Notes: generated from the sequence alone by a model not told the origin. DNA of 64,000 nucleotides from Branchipolynoe longqiensis (GCA_030323885.1 CM059190.1:104697856-104761855); one strand, 5' to 3'; numbered from the stretch's first letter, positions 22,211 through 34,994 are shown. Program-made: numbers and translations.

Positions 22211-22542
22211 TTGGTTCGTTGTTAGAGATTCACGTCCTGGCAACATGCAAGGTTATATCAGGACGGGTACTGACTTGTGACAGTGCACACTCATAGAAAC
22301 TTTACTGTGCTGCCTCACTGGGAGACCAGGCCGGCATCACCATGATCTGACATCCCACTCTATCACAGTATCCTGACACTGAGCTAACCAGTCCTTGCCT
22401 TATTCTAATAATGCCGAGCACCTGGCTAGGAAGCGACACGTATCAATTTTTAAGTCATTGGTTTGACTCAACCACGCTTCAAATCCTGTGGTCTACCGAA
22501 ATGGGAGACTGACGCTCAACTCATTCGGCCATCCCGTCTGTA
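22211..22542 (-). mobile_element. SINE-1 copy
   Basis: Inverse orientation: tail GTTAGAGATTCACGTCCTGG at the left, body, and the head ending GGCCATCCCGTCTG at the right. Confidence 0.8.
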
Positions 22543-22689
22543 CAAACCCAAAAGACATACATAGATTCGATCCTATATCTAACTTTGATGCTTGCACGCA
22601 TTAAGCATGTAATACTGCAAAGCAGGATCACTAAATAAATTGAATAGAACCTGTAAATCCAGAAACTAACCTTTGAATGTAGCGCATTA

Positions 22690-22928
22690 ATATTGATACT
22701 TGTCACTTCCTAGCCAGGTGCTTGGCATTATTAGGAATAGGCAAGGACTTGGTTGGTGCAGTGTCAGGATAATATGACTGAATGGGATAATCGGGTCTTG
22801 GTGCTGGTGGCCTGGTCTCCCAGTGGGGCAGCACTGTAAAGTCACCATGAGGACGCACTATCACAAATCGGTGCCCATCCTGATCTGACCGTGTATGTTG
22901 CTAGGACATAAAAATCCAACAACCAAGT
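22690..22928 (+). mobile_element. SINE-1 copy, head missing
   Basis: It starts within the body at ATTGATACTTGTCACTTCC and runs to the tail AAAAATCCAACAACCAAG. Confidence 0.8.
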
Positions 22929-23219
22929 AAGTGTTTTGATGGTGCCATTCGACATTGTTTTTGTTTTTAAAGTGCAAAAAGCGGTGGTTCATACGAGAAA
23001 TGAGGTTGATTTGTTGGCTGCTCTTGGAGTGAGAGGAGGCTCGGGTAGTGAGGAGGGGTGTGGCGAGTTGAGGAAATGAAAATAAGTATATCGGTTGGAA
23101 AAGAACACAACAGAAAGGCAAACAATTCTATGTTGGATTGTGAGTGTTGTCAGAGAGGCTCTGGTGGAGAAGTGATGTTTTGGAAACTCGCCTCATTTCT
23201 GCTACGCCATGCCAGTCGA

Positions 23220-23550
23220 GCTTGTTTATTTAACGACACCTCTAGAGCACATTGATTTTTATCATCGGCTATTGGGCGTCAAACATATGGTCATTCTGAC
23301 ATATTTCTTTGGAGGAAACCCGCTGCTGCCACATAGGCTACTCTTTCTGATAAGCAGCAAGGAGTTTTGTACATGCACTTTCCCACAGACAGGACATCAT
23401 ACCACAGCCTTTTATGAATCAGTTGTGGACCACTGGTTGGAACGGAAAATAGCCCAAACTGCAAATGGGTCCACTGAGTAGAATCGATAGGGTGGCCGAC
23501 ACCTTCAGAGGTGGACACTCTACCGCCTGAGCTACGTCCCGCTCCCCCAC
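23220..23550 (+). mobile_element. Second SINE family (mollusc-type, 'TTTATTTAACGACACC' repeat)
   Basis: It starts CTTGTTTATTTAACGACACC and contains ATCGGCTATTGGGCGTCAAA, GGAGGAAACCCGCTGC and CAGACAGGACATCATACCAC, ending in an inverted tRNA-like stretch (CTACCGCCTGAGCTACGTCC). I recognise this as a repeat dispersed in molluscs; the exact family name is not certain. Confidence 0.75.
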
Positions 23551-23661
23551 AACGCCATGCCATATTGACGGCTGTAACACCTGCCATAATGATGACTGGT
23601 TGGTGAAGCTGGTTCCCGGGTGCCGAATACCGGAAGGTGGGAAGTTTCCTCCTGTGTGTTC

Positions 23662-24012
23662 ATTAAAGTTGCATAGTACGATGGTTTTGAGTTTCTCTCA
23701 TTTTCTGAGATAAATATATTAGGTTGTTCATTATAATCTACCTTACTTTGGTTTGAAGTAACTTTTATTTTAAATGGCTAACTTTTGAGATATTTGAAAT
23801 GGAAACATGCTATATATATAGCTTGCCAAAACTGAATCACCATAGGCTTCTGCAGTAACAGGTTCTATTAATTGACTCAGTGTTCCCTTCTATGCGCCGG
23901 TAAATGTTTAATGAGTGCATCGGTATCTCAGGTAAATATGTTGAATCAAATCTAGATAATTGTTTTGGTTTTGAAAATTTGATGTTTTCATCGGACTATG
24001 CAGCTTTAATGT
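23662..24012 (+). mobile_element. TAAAG-type MITE, reference copy (about 350 bp)
   Basis: Terminal inverted repeats AAGTTGCATAGTACGATG and CATCGGACTATGCAGCTTT. The interior has conserved blocks TTAGGTTGTTCATTATAATC, AGTAACTTTTATTTTAAATG and GAATCAAATCTAGATAATTG. No coding capacity. Other copies or parts: 10186-10830, 13738-13985, 32092-32452, 42500-42740, 43010-43262, 43993-44105, 54013-54117, 59461-59932, 60050-60600, 61560-61690, 62770-62905. Confidence 0.8.
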
Positions 24013-24289
24013 TTAAACCAAAGACAGTAGGCTACCAAGGGAGCTGAGCATTTAAGTGAGCACTATAAAGTTGAAAAAAACAAACCACTAAGAAACCCAA
24101 CAACAATAGAATTTCATTCTTAGGTCAGTAAGTAGAAAGATACTTTGTATCTGCAATTCTCAGAACTTCAACAGGGTGGCGCTGACAGAACTATTTTCTT
24201 TTCTTTTTAAAAAATGAGAGAAGTTGTGCTCGCACTTTACTGTGCACATAACAAGATTTTAAAGAAAGCAATATGGTTGGTTATCGGAG

Positions 24290-24606
24290 TTTATGAAATA
24301 ACCCAAAGGAATAGAAAATGTGCACCCTCAGGTGATGGTTGGTTGTTGGAGTTTTACGTCCTGGCAACATCTAAGGTAATATCAGGACGGGTACTCATTT
24401 GTGACAGTGTGCACTCATGGTGACTTTTTAGTGCTGCCCCACTGGAAAACTCAGGGCATCATGACCCAATAACACACTCAGTCACATTATCCTGACACTG
24501 AGCTGACCAGTCCTTGCTCTATCCTATTAATGCCAAGCGCCAGGCTAGGAAGTGACAAGTATCGATATGTGTGTAGATGTAAAACTCCAACAACCAACCA
24601 ACCAAT
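24290..24606 (-). mobile_element. Composite: tail of the second SINE family joined to an inverted SINE-1
   Basis: The sequence AATAACCCAAAGGAATAGAAA followed by GGTTGGTTGTTGGAG enters an inverted SINE-1. The same junction occurs near 51555-51600, so the composite was copied as a unit or the two share an ancestor. Confidence 0.65.
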
Positions 24607-24728
24607 CATTTCGTTGGGTACATCTTGGTACTTTATGAATATATTTTGTGTTTCTATTGTAAGTTAATGCCATAACCTTTAGGTGTGACTCTCTTCTGGT
24701 GGCTGGTGTTGCTGTTTTAGTTTGTTTA

Positions 24729-25319
24729 AGTGCCTGTCACACCTACCGGATTGAGCAACGGACATAAACCGGACAAAGAATTTTCTAGTCCGGTGGTGTT
24801 GGGTATCAAAATGTACCGAAATGTGTCGAAATGTTGCAACAGCCGCCAGATGAAATGGATGCTAAACAGACAAGGAACGTACATTAACGAATATCCACCG
24901 GATGATAACCAGACGATAACCGGACGACAACCGAATGTCAAATGGACGGACCGAACACCAAACGGACATGTACCGGACTGTTCACGGACACGCCGAAAAA
25001 ACCGATGGACTGAATTAACCCGACACCGTCAACGGACTATTCAGGAAGCAAACCGGAGACGTAACGGATGGGTACCGGACATTAAACGGACAAAACGGAC
25101 TAAACAGACTTAAACCGGACACCAACCATACACATCAGTCCAGCGGTGTCCGGTACAAGTTTTGTGCATCAAAACTTCCCACCGTACACACCGGACACCA
25201 CCGGACAGAGAACGGACACGCTGGATGCGTACCGTATATAAAACGGACATTGATGTATTTCACTGGACAGTGTCCGTTTTCTATCGGTTTCCCCAGTCAG
25301 GTAAGGTGTGACTGAACCT
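24729..25319. mobile_element. Palindromic MITE-like element built on the word ACCGGAC
   Basis: Ends AGTGCCTGTCACACCTACC and (reverse complement) AGGTTCAGTCACACCTTAC, flanked by TTA at 24726-24728 and 25320-25322. The interior is saturated with ACCGGAC, ACGGAC and relatives. The TTA flank would suit a PIF/Harbinger-type origin; unproven. Confidence 0.7.
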
Positions 25320-25329
25320 TTACGAATGT

Positions 25330-26520
25330 CATATGTTGGATCTCCATTTACTGAAGAGATATATATGAACACCTCCTTTGAATTTAATTCTTACAGCGAT
25401 GAATGTTCCAATTACTTGAATTAGTTCTAACCTGCTTCTTTGTTTTCAATGGTGCTAGTGCTCCTTCAAGTGAAAGCATATATATGTGATGTCTATTTAT
25501 ATAAATAATGCAATGTTAGTAAAATGTCCATGCCCCAGCGGTATGCATCTTGTTTATAATAAACTAACTGGTGGCGCCACAACGGTAGCTTACTTAATTA
25601 ACTAAATATGACCTATGACTAACTCTGTCAGTCATCGGAGAAACCATTATTTTTTTGTCGGTAAATCTAATAATTTTGCAAATGATAATTCTACTCAACC
25701 TACTTGTCTTATCGGCCTTCAGTATCCTATTGTATGACTATCTATATGCATATATGAATACATGAAGAGTGCAGGTGCAAAACCTCATAAACGCCAATCA
25801 ATTCTTTTTATTAAAGTAAAGGATCTTTACCTGAAGGTAATTTTTATTCTCACTAGTTCCACTTTTGTTGTGATGAAATTCTTATAGAGCAGTGAACAAA
25901 AACATAGGAATGTAAAAAAATGAAACTTTTGGGAGGTTTCACTCCGATGTTTATCTCAATCTTTGGATTGGCATTTATGGGGTTTTGCGCCTGAACTTTT
26001 CATATACATAATATATATATATATAAGCAAAGTTAGATCCAGCTGTAAGTGATGTTAGCAATGCTACATATATCTAATCGATCCGACAAAATATATTCAA
26101 ATTACACTTATATAATTTTCTGCTAAAGTGAAGATTTACACGTCGATACCATGTATATATCCAAACTTTTTTCAACTTTTTTGTCTTGTAAGTAATAATC
26201 TTTCTTTAGTCCACTGTAATCAATCAAATCTTGTTCGATTTTGTTGTGTATGTTAAAATAATTTTCTGGGTGGGTTTTTGATTGCCCATGTTACACGTGT
26301 GATGTTAATGTATTTTTCAATTTATACAAGATCTAAATCAAAAGTGAAATAGTTTTTTTTGTCAACTCTGATATATCCACAACATGCAAACCTTCATAGG
26401 GGCATAGGTTGTGTGATTATTTGGAATGCTTTTTGATATTATTTGAAAGTTTTTTCTTTTGGTTTCCATGTGACGCTTTAGTGCCTAGTTTCAGAGAATG
26501 ACATATATATATATTTATAT
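25330..26520. other. No gene recognised, AT-rich
   Basis: Apart from the MITE at 25763-26003 and TA repeats I see nothing. Confidence 0.5.
25763..26003. mobile_element. MITE with GAAGAGTTCAGGCGCAAAACC-type ends
   Basis: Left GAAGAGTGCAGGTGCAAAAC, right reverse complement GAAAAGTTCAGGCGCAAAAC, bordered by TA repeats. Related copies: 36389-36642, about 40548-40680 (partial), 52350-52395 (ends only), 52673-52890. Confidence 0.7.
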
Positions 26521-26527
26521 ATATATA

Positions 26528-26758
26528 TGAGACTGTCTCAAAAGGTGCTAAGCAATATGGGACAAAACTTTGTCCATTGTAACGATCAACATACTATCTG
26601 CTTATGCATTTGCTCAGGAGTTTCATAATCCCAATAGAATACATATTGATTTGAAGCAAATGTCCTTGTATTTTCAGTGTAGCCGTTTCTGTGCTGTTTT
26701 GTGTCAATCGTTACAATGGACAAAAAAAAAAGATTTATCACCTTTTGAGACCGGCTCA
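26528..26758. mobile_element. MITE with about 55-bp inverted ends
   Basis: Left end GAGACTGTCTCAAAAGGTG with TTGTCCATTGTAACGATC; right end in reverse complement GAGCCGGTCTCAAAAGGTG with TTGTCCATTGTAACGATT. Flanked by TA-rich DNA. Confidence 0.75.
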
Positions 26759-26796
26759 TATATTTATGCGCAGAAGCGTACAAGTAAACATTAACC

Positions 26797-27000
26797 AGAC
26801 GGGATGGCCGAATAAGTTAGAGCGTCCATGTTGGTAGATCATGGGATTGTGGTTTCGAATCCTGGTCGAGTCAAACCAATGACTTAAAAATGTATACTTG
26901 TCGCTTCCTAGCCAGGCGCTCCGCATTATTAGGATAGGGCAAGGAGAAGTGGAATGAGGAAGACCCCTGCTTAAACAACTAATGCGCAACAATAAAAAGA
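26797..27000 (+). mobile_element. SINE-1 head fused to the 3' tail of the third SINE family
   Basis: The SINE-1 head and body (B-box GGTTTCGAATCC) stop at AGGATAGGGCAAGG. The next bases, GAAGACCCCTGCTTAAACAA, match the 3' part of the SINE at 60110-60430. Confidence 0.6.
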
Positions 27001-28495
27001 ACCAAAAAAAGATCTCTGCTAACATTGAAATAAGTCTATATTGAATACACAAGGTGAGACAAAAATGACAAACAGGTGCAAGTAGATGCTAGGTTAAGAT
27101 TGCTTTATTGGTAAACGCGCATGCGCCGAACACCATACAGACAGGCAGCGTATGGGCATGCGCAGTGCCTACAGATAAATTAAAGCATGGCAAGTGGGTG
27201 TCCGGTGCGCATGCGCACCGTCTACACCAGAAGTGCCAATTTGTCAGGGGTTGAGATGTGCACATGCGGGTTAATGAATACCTGGAGGAGTCAGAGAAGC
27301 GTTACTGATTACATGGTCAAGTTAGGGGCCGTCCATCAGAAAGCTGTCAACATTTTCATGGTTGTACAAAGTATACGATAGGGGGAGGGGGGATCAGTAA
27401 TGGACGCGCTTTTTCATTGAATAAAATGTTGATATTTAATTTACACCGATAATGTAAATTAACTCGCATGTGAAATGTTGATCTGTACTACGTTAAAGGG
27501 GAGGGGGACGGGTGTCTGGAAAGTAGTAGTCTTTGTATGAGTGTGAAAGTGTTGACAATTTTGGATGGCGCCTTAGATTTACATTTGTTCTGCCAAGCAA
27601 ATCTCCTTCAGCGAAAGAGGCACTGTTTCTTTACGAAAGAACACAATTCAAACAAAATTATAATAAGGGCAGGGCAGCTGAATTTTCTCATTGAAACCTC
27701 GGGAATTATGATTGGAATTTTGGAAATTTGAAAGGTTCTGATTGGTCAAGAACCTCTAGGGAAATGGATGCAAGGGTGGGGGCGTGTGTGGGGGAGGAAG
27801 AGATGGGGGAGGGGGTCGGGGTGGGGGGGGGTGTTAACTTCTCCACAAAGAGTGGATGCGTCTGGGGTTTGTGGTTTTAGCAACAACTGAAAACAGAGTT
27901 GTCGCAAGTTAAATAGTAGGTGTGGGCGTGAGGGGGTATATATGTGGTGTGGGTGTGCAGGTGTGTGTATGGGTATGTGTGGTGTGAGGGATGGTATAGG
28001 GTTCTAGTATAGCACAGGTACTATATCTTACAGGACAAATTGAACAACATTCTACACTGGTCCCTGTGGCACCTACTAGCAGTGCACAGTGCTACTCTCT
28101 TACTCTCAATTCAAGGTTCACGAATGGAGACGTGAATTGTGAGATTATCGAATACACCTACAGTTTTGTACCTAGCCCTCGTCTCAAAGTTATCTTTACA
28201 TACTCCCTCATGAATCTCTCATTTATATGAATATAATCTCCATTGCAGCCAATATTCTATGAATATTCTTTTAACTGTGACAGCAACAACAATGACAAAA
28301 AATGGTGGGAAAGGGCTGGGTATTGGGGGGCAGCCATATATAATAGATGGGTGCACACAGTTATAGTGCTATATACTCCCACCAGGGGCAGCTCACTACA
28401 TTAGCATTGCCACTGGTTGTCGCTAGGGCAGCGATGGTCAGTGGAAATAATGATAAGGGTAGTAATAATTATAGTAATAGCAGGGCAGTTACATA
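27001..28495. other. No gene recognised
   Basis: Three GCGCATGCGC-type palindromes (about 27118, 27148, 27207), the consensus of NRF1-class sites, then G-rich stretches near 27770-27835. No frame is convincing. Confidence 0.4.
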
Positions 28496-28499
28496 ATGG

Positions 28500-28915
28500 C
28501 ACCATTGAATCCAAGGTTAGTTACCAATCTAAAGGCAAGCCCAAATCCAAGGTCATTGCCAAATCTAAGGTCATTGCCAAATCCAAGGCCATTGCCAAAT
28601 CCAAGATCATTGCCAAATCCAAGGTTATTGTCAAATCAAAGGACATTGCCAAATCCAAGGTCATTGCCAAATGTGAGGGCTATGCCTAATCTAGGTCAAT
28701 GCATAATCTGAGGCCAAGGCCTAATCTAAGGTCATTGCCAAATCCAAGGTCATTGCCAAATATAAGGGCAATGCCCAATGGAAGTTCATTGCCATATCCT
28801 AATGACATTGTCAAATCTAAGGTCACTACCAAGCGGAAGCTCAATGCCAGATCTAAGCGATTTGCCCAACTCCAAGGTCAATGCCAATAGCAATGTCAAT
28901 ACCAACTCCAAGGTC
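28500..28915 (+). repeat. 18-bp minisatellite
   Basis: Unit AAATCCAAGGTCATTGCC, about 20 degenerate copies. Because 18 is a multiple of three, short repetitive frames (KSKVIA) appear by chance. Confidence 0.9.
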
Positions 28916-29143
28916 AATGGTGATTCTGAGCTTCTATAGTTTCCAACATAGCATTAATAGATTCATCAACAAAGCGCTGCCCAACACGTTGAGCTGCACT
29001 TGAGAGGTCATTATTATAGCCGTCCCATGTTTACCTATCTAAATACAGGGCCTTTGTTCTGAATCTACAATCATCAGATCCTACACCCCAATACTATCTG
29101 AAGTGGACCCGCTGTGGGACCGGGTTAGTTATTTACAAGTGAG

Positions 29144-29175
<32 letters not shown>

Positions 29176-29617
29176 CCCGCTCATCACCAAACTAAGACAG
29201 CATTGAGCCTCATCAGTACCTGGACACGTGACCACCTGGGAATACAAGGTGCTGTAGACATCCTGATACAGGCGTATATTACATGTATACAGCGTCAAAT
29301 CAGTAGTAGATTAGTATAACCTTATCAGGGGCGTAAGCTAGAAATTTATCAATTGTTCGTGCAAAATTTCTCACACGCGCTTACAGTAAACAGAAAAAAA
29401 ATTGTAAGCATAAAATTAAAAAAGTGTGTATTATAAAAGATTTTATACGGAACAAATAAGACGCTGAGAGAAATTGTTTGCGTGTGCTTACAGTGCGACT
29501 ATGTAGCTAACTACGCCTTTGGGAATAATGTGGAATCTATCGGAAGGTACAGGGATGGGTTGTGTGTTATGTACATGTGCAGATACAATGCTGGGGTTGT
29601 TTTTGTGGGTTTCTATA

Positions 29618-30119
29618 TACAGTATAACCCCGTTAAACCAAACTTGAAAGGACCCTAGAATTTGTTTGGATTAACCAATCATTGGTTTAAGCGAGCTTTG
29701 GCTTCCACTTTCACTTTGAGTAAGCGTGTATTGCACATATAATATACAATGTATGTGGACACTTTGATTGTTTTTTTTAATGTATATACAATATAACCCC
29801 ATTAAACCAAGCTTGGTTAAACCAAATGATCGGTTAATATTCCAAACTTTGGTTGGCGGCCTGGCAAAATACTACCATTTATCATATAAAAAAGTCAACT
29901 CTGACCTTATAACCACATGCAAGTTTGGTGTAGCCGTACCAGAAGTGGCCTGGGGTCTGACAATTTTGTTTGGATTAACTCATAATTTTGATTAGCTGAC
30001 TTTGGCTTAACCAACTTTTTTATATGATAGATGGTAGTATTTTGCCGGGCCGCTGAAAAAAGTTTGGATGAATCGATTGTTTGGTTTAACCGAGCTTGGT
30101 TTAATGGAGTTGTACTGTA
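29618..30119. mobile_element. Pogo/Tc1-type MITE, TA-flanked, with a nested second copy
   Basis: Left end TACAGTATAACCCCGTTAAA, right end reverse complement TACAGTACAACTCCATTAAA, both with TA at the border. A second left end (ACAATATAACCCCATTAAAC) starts at about 29786. The interior repeats TTTGGTTTAACC-like motifs in both directions. Confidence 0.7.
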
Positions 30120-30424
30120 ATATGAATAATCCAGCTAGATCAAGTAGATGTCTATTACAATACACATGGATGTGTGTTTAATCTTAACTGGGAGATGGTG
30201 TGAGTCGGGGGTGAGGGGAGATCTGAGGAGGCTGGACTCAATTAAGAGAAGCATGTCTGGAGCAGGTCGCTTTGTTTGTTGATGTGTATGTGCCAGATCA
30301 ATTGGCTTTTCTACGCATTGTCGGCAGGTGTCTGGCGGGCTTTGTATTGCATATCCTAGCAGTGTTGTGATTGGTCAGCACTGCTCAGTGGGGTGGGGGT
30401 GGGGGTGGGGGGTCAGAGGGGTAG

Positions 30425-30955
30425 CGGGTGGTCAGGTTTTGGTTTGGGTAGTCAGGCTGAAGTGTGGATAGTCAGGGTGATGTGTGGGTAGTCAGGGTGA
30501 TGTGTGGGTAGTCAGGGTGATGTGTGGGTAGTCAGGGTGATGTGTGGGTAGTCAGGGTGATGTGTGGGTAGTCAGGGTGATGTGTGGGTAGTCAGGGTGA
30601 TGTGTGGGTAGTCAGGGTGATGTGTGGGTAGTCAGGGTGATGTGTGGGTAGTCAGGGTGATGTGTGGGTAGTCAGGGTGATGTGTGGGTAGTCAGGGTGA
30701 TGTGTGGGTAGTCAGGGTGATGAGTGGGTAGTCAGGGTGATGTGTGGGTAGTCAGGGTGATGTGTGGGTAGTCAGGGTGATGTGTGGGTTGTCAGGTGAT
30801 GTGTGGGTAGTCAGGGTGATGAGTGGGTAGTCAGGGTGATGTGTGGGTAGTCAGGTTGATTTGTGGGTAGTCAGGGTGATGAGTGGGTAGTCAGGGTGAT
30901 GTGTGGGTAGTCAGGGTGATTTGTGGGTAGTCAGGGTGATGAGTGGGTAGTCAGG
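30425..30955 (+). repeat. 20-bp minisatellite
   Basis: Unit GTGATGTGTGGGTAGTCAGG, about 26 copies, very regular in the centre with variant units at the right. Confidence 0.95.
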
Positions 30956-31135
30956 CTTGGGTGAGGTTAGGGTTAGTTGTGGGTGAGAAGAATGAAGGGA
31001 GAGGTATAGCTAGCCAACTGCCTTTCAACAAATATCAGTTGTCAGGTATGTGCTCAATTCTTTTCACACAGTTGAAACATCAATATGTAAGAGACCAAGT
31101 GTAGCTTTTTGTTCACTTAGTAAATTCTTATGTTC

Positions 31136-32060
31136 TGTGTTGACATGGTTATGCAATTACCTTCTCCTGACCTGCCACATCATGTGACAATTGACCTGGT
31201 CAATTGCATGGCATAATAGGGAGGTTAACAGTTAGGTGACAACAAATCTTGCTTATTCATGAGACGACACAACTAAGGCACATGCTTAAGCGGCCATGGA
31301 AAACATTTTCTTTCCAATTCAAACAAATTGATGACCACAATGCTTTCCATACATGCAGTAAAGCAGATTGAATGTGCAACAGTGCATGACAATCTGTGCA
31401 TGCGGTATGAACACACTCAATACAGTGTTGACATTAAGTAGAGATCGTGCAAACATCAAATCAACATGGCTATGGACAAACCAATCAGTGACTTGACGTG
31501 TCCATAATTTGAAATAAACCCATAAAGTGATTATTCCCATAAATAGTTAGTCTCTATTCATTTTATTTGAGGCCCCCGTAAACGAACCTAAAAACAATGA
31601 AAACAAACAATAATAGCAACAAGAAATACACTCGCTATTACCCAATTTTCAACGGCCTACATCAGACGTGAATAACTACATTGAAATGTTCCGTGTTGAT
31701 ATTGTTATGCAATTACCTTCTCTGGACCTGCCAAATCATGTGACAATTGACCTGCTTAATCACATGACATAATAGTGAGGTTAACAGTCAGGCGACAAAC
31801 AATCATGCTTATTTATGAGACGACACAACTGAGGCACATGCTTAAGCAGTCATGGAACACTTTTTCTTTCGCAATTCAAACAAATTAATGACCACAGCGC
31901 TTTCCATACATGCAATAGAGCAGATTGAATGTGCAACAGTGCGTGACAAACTAAGAAAGGCTACAATTGGGCATGCAGTTTGAACACACTGAATACAATG
32001 TTGACATTAAGTAGAGAAGGCGTAAACATCAAATCACCATGGTGATGGACAAATGGCTGA
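31136..32060. repeat. Two-copy duplication, offset about 550 bp
   Basis: The blocks at about 31136-31500 and 31690-32060 share TTATGCAATTACCTTCTC, CATGTGACAATTGACCTG, GAGACGACACAACT and CATACATGCA. The second is diverged. The minus ORF at 31319-31540 is inside the first copy and not supported as a gene. Confidence 0.75.
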
Positions 32061-32091
32061 ACTGCATTGACCTGCCACATCTTTGACACAT

Positions 32092-32452
32092 CTTGTAGCT
32101 GCAGAGTCTGATGCTTTTGAGTTTCTGTCATCTTTTAAGATAAATAAATTAGGTTGATCATTACACCATCCTTTAATTTCACTTGAAAGTAACTTCCGTT
32201 TTAAATGGCTAATTTTGAAGATATTTGAAATGAACTATGTCAAATTAATGTTGGCAAGCCCATCAAAATGCTGACAGCATCGACTTCAGCAGTAACAGGT
32301 TCTATTACATTGCCTCCGTATTTCCTTCCACGCAGCAGCAAATACTTAATAAATGCGCCAGTATCTAATTTGGATATGTAGAATCAAATCTTGGCGGGTG
32401 TTTTGATTTTGAAAATTTGATGCATTCATCAGACTATGCAGCTTTAAAGCAA
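32092..32452 (+). mobile_element. TAAAG-type MITE copy
   Basis: Left end TAGCTGCAGAGTCTGATGC, right end CATCAGACTATGCAGCTTT, with the shared interior blocks. Confidence 0.75.
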
Positions 32453-32659
32453 CGACATTATAATTAATATTGTAAATAATCACCATGCTCACAATGGGTT
32501 GATAACTTGACATGACAAGACTACTCGTATGTTGGGTTTGACATGAGAAATGTTAATAGCACATTTTTGTTAAAGTGACATGAACACGCAGTTTGATTGC
32601 TTTTTTGCTCAGAAACATAAACAGGGTGACCTGACCAATATAACAGCAAAGCACATCGT

Positions 32660-33250
32660 CACTGACATGCTGACATCATACACTGACATGCTGACGTCAT
32701 ATACTTACATGCTGACATCATACACTGACATGCTGACGTCATACACTGACATGCTGACGTCATACACTAACATGCTGATGTCATGTACTTACATGCTGAC
32801 GTCATGCACTGACATTCTGATGCCATAAGCTGACATGCTGATGCCATAAACTGACATGCTGATGGCATAAACTGACATTCTGACATCATACACTGACATG
32901 ATGACGCCATACACTGACATGATGACACCATACACTGACATGCTAACATCATACACTGACATTCTGACGTCATACACTGACAATCTGACATCATACACTG
33001 ACATGCTGACGCCATACACTGACATGCTGACGTCATACACTCACATGCTAATGTCATACACTGACAATCTGATGGCATACACTGACATGCTAACGTCATA
33101 CACTGAAATTCTGACATCATACACTGACATGCTAATGTCATATACTGACATGCTGATGTCATACACTGACGTCCTGACGTCATATACTGACGTGCTGACC
33201 TCAGACACTGACGTGCTGACGTCATACACTCACATGCTGACGTCATACAC
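32660..33250 (+). repeat. 21-bp minisatellite with TGACGTCA sites
   Basis: Unit CATGCTGACGTCATACACTGA with variants (GACATCA, GATGTCA, GCCATA), about 28 copies. I count nine perfect TGACGTCA palindromes, the CREB/ATF consensus. Confidence 0.93.
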
Positions 33251-33551
33251 GTGAACACTCTGTATTATCAGTAGTTATCAGGTGGGAAATGCACGTGCAA
33301 ACCGACATGCCATACACACTCATTACACCCGTTCTACTTCTACAGCGTCTACAACTAACTGAACCGAATGGCACTCGTACCATTATGGAACCACGAGAAA
33401 CGTAGTTTGATGGCGAATAGCAAAGAACCACTCACTGACTCAGTACATGCACAATAAAAGTAGAAAGAAAGTCTGGCGTATGTGTAGTGGACATAATAGT
33501 CACAGCGAGTTTGTGGTGGAGTGATTTCAAATGGGACAAGCGCCGAAAGCT

Positions 33552-33866
33552 GGGCCGCGTTCAGGGTCCGTCTCGGAGGCGCCTCGGAGGCGCCCGTGAC
33601 GTCAGGCTAGTCTGAACAACAATAGCAGTTGGTCGCCTCGAAAATGGCCGCCCCCATAGGCGGCGGCCATTTGCAATCGAAATGCTGCGCTCTGATTGGA
33701 TGAAACCACTGAGCCCGGCGGCCATTTTCGAGACGCTTTCTGTCTCCAACCTGAAAAGGGAGGCGTCGCCGAGACGTCGCCGAGACGGACCCTGAACGGA
33801 AATAGAGCAAAAAGCATCGCCGAGACATCGCCGAGGCGCCTCCGAGACGGACCCTGAACGCGGCCC
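33552..33866. mobile_element. Palindromic MITE-like element with 36-bp perfect inverted ends
   Basis: The ends at 33552-33587 and 33831-33866 are perfect inverted repeats (GGGCCGCGTTCAGGGTCCG outermost). The interior uses CGCCGAGACG / CGTCTCGG words and an inner inverted pair GCGGCCATTTTCGA-like / TCGAAAATGGCCGC. Confidence 0.8.
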
Positions 33867-33879
33867 TGAACCCATCTGA

Positions 33880-34990
33880 AGTCATTCACCCATACCCGAA
33901 CCCCCCTCATGCGTTGATTATTATGTGCCTACAATTTTTGTTCTAAATGACCTTTCACTAATGAAATAACATAGAGACACTTGCGCGAATAGAGATAGTG
34001 GTCAGTTTATTGTCAACCTCCATTGCCTGCTGAGTACATACAGACTATTACGCGCATGCGCGCGCACCGACTCAAGGTCATGCCAACAGGGTGAACAAAC
34101 AGGTCACAGGTCACAGGTCAACAGGCACTAACTATACCAGACAGCAATGTTTCACATTGTGAGCGTCCCAAATCGGCTACTTCCGGTCGCCATTCCGCGT
34201 CTATGCGAACCGGTATGTGAGCGATAATGGGAGGATTGGAGGGTGACTTAATGATGGCTATCAATAGTAGGCCTAATATAGTAATAAGTACGTGGGTCAT
34301 TTATTTATACTAGATTAGTGAATATTGATTTTGCTCTTGATTGGGGGGATTTTCCAGCCAAATGTGTGTGTATGCAAAGCTTTATTCTAATTATAGCAAC
34401 TATTACTCAAAGGGAGTAATCCAAGATGGCCCCACCAAGGGGATGTATCTACCGTCACAACGTGGGCGCATCCAGCCTCTAATGCTCACCAGACACCTGA
34501 CGAGATTAGCGATTGTCAGGTGATTTGACAACCTCACCAACTGTGTGAAACCCATATACTACTCACAGAGGGACTAGTGATTTATGGGGTTTTCCCACCC
34601 CCTCGCATTGATGATAATACCGGTATTCGCAACATTTTCATTTGTTGACTGGTGTATGGTGGTCATAGCTGAATGCGCAGGTCTGTCATAGTTGATTTTA
34701 GACTCAGATGGGAATATCCACGGCGTGTGCTATAGTAGTACTCACACTGACATATTCTAAAAGCCAACTAGAGTTATGTCGCATCAACAACACATTTTAT
34801 TGTATCACCATTACTGACCCAATATACGTTATTGGATATATGTATATATTCTATGAACACGTCTATTAGTATGCTATCATAATTCGTTTCGAAAAGTGAG
34901 ATATATTGATAAATAGGTGTTGTTACAAAATCATTATTCCTCAAAGTATCTGGTGTAGCTATGTTTGTATATGTATATATAATAGCTTAT
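33880..34990. other. No gene recognised
   Basis: A CGCGCATGCGCGCG palindrome at about 34050 and otherwise plain AT-rich DNA. Confidence 0.5.
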
Positions 34991-34994
34991 ATCA

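Noticed and set aside
28417..28890. Lys/Ser and Pro-rich repetitive frames (KSKVIA, NPRSLP)
   Set aside because: They are frames through an 18-bp minisatellite; all frames are open because the unit is a multiple of three.
28500..28915. CRISPR-like array
   Set aside because: Direct tandem repeats without unique spacers in a eukaryotic sequence; the same holds for all other arrays here.
31319..31540. Small minus-strand gene of 73 codons
   Set aside because: It lies in a duplicated noncoding block and its second copy is not open.
32767..33258. Cys/Met-rich frame of 163 codons on the minus strand
   Set aside because: It is produced by the 21-bp minisatellite; several frames on both strands are open in the same way.
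33561..33910. Overlapping minus-strand ORFs of about 100 codons
   Set aside because: They run through the palindromic MITE at 33552-33866.
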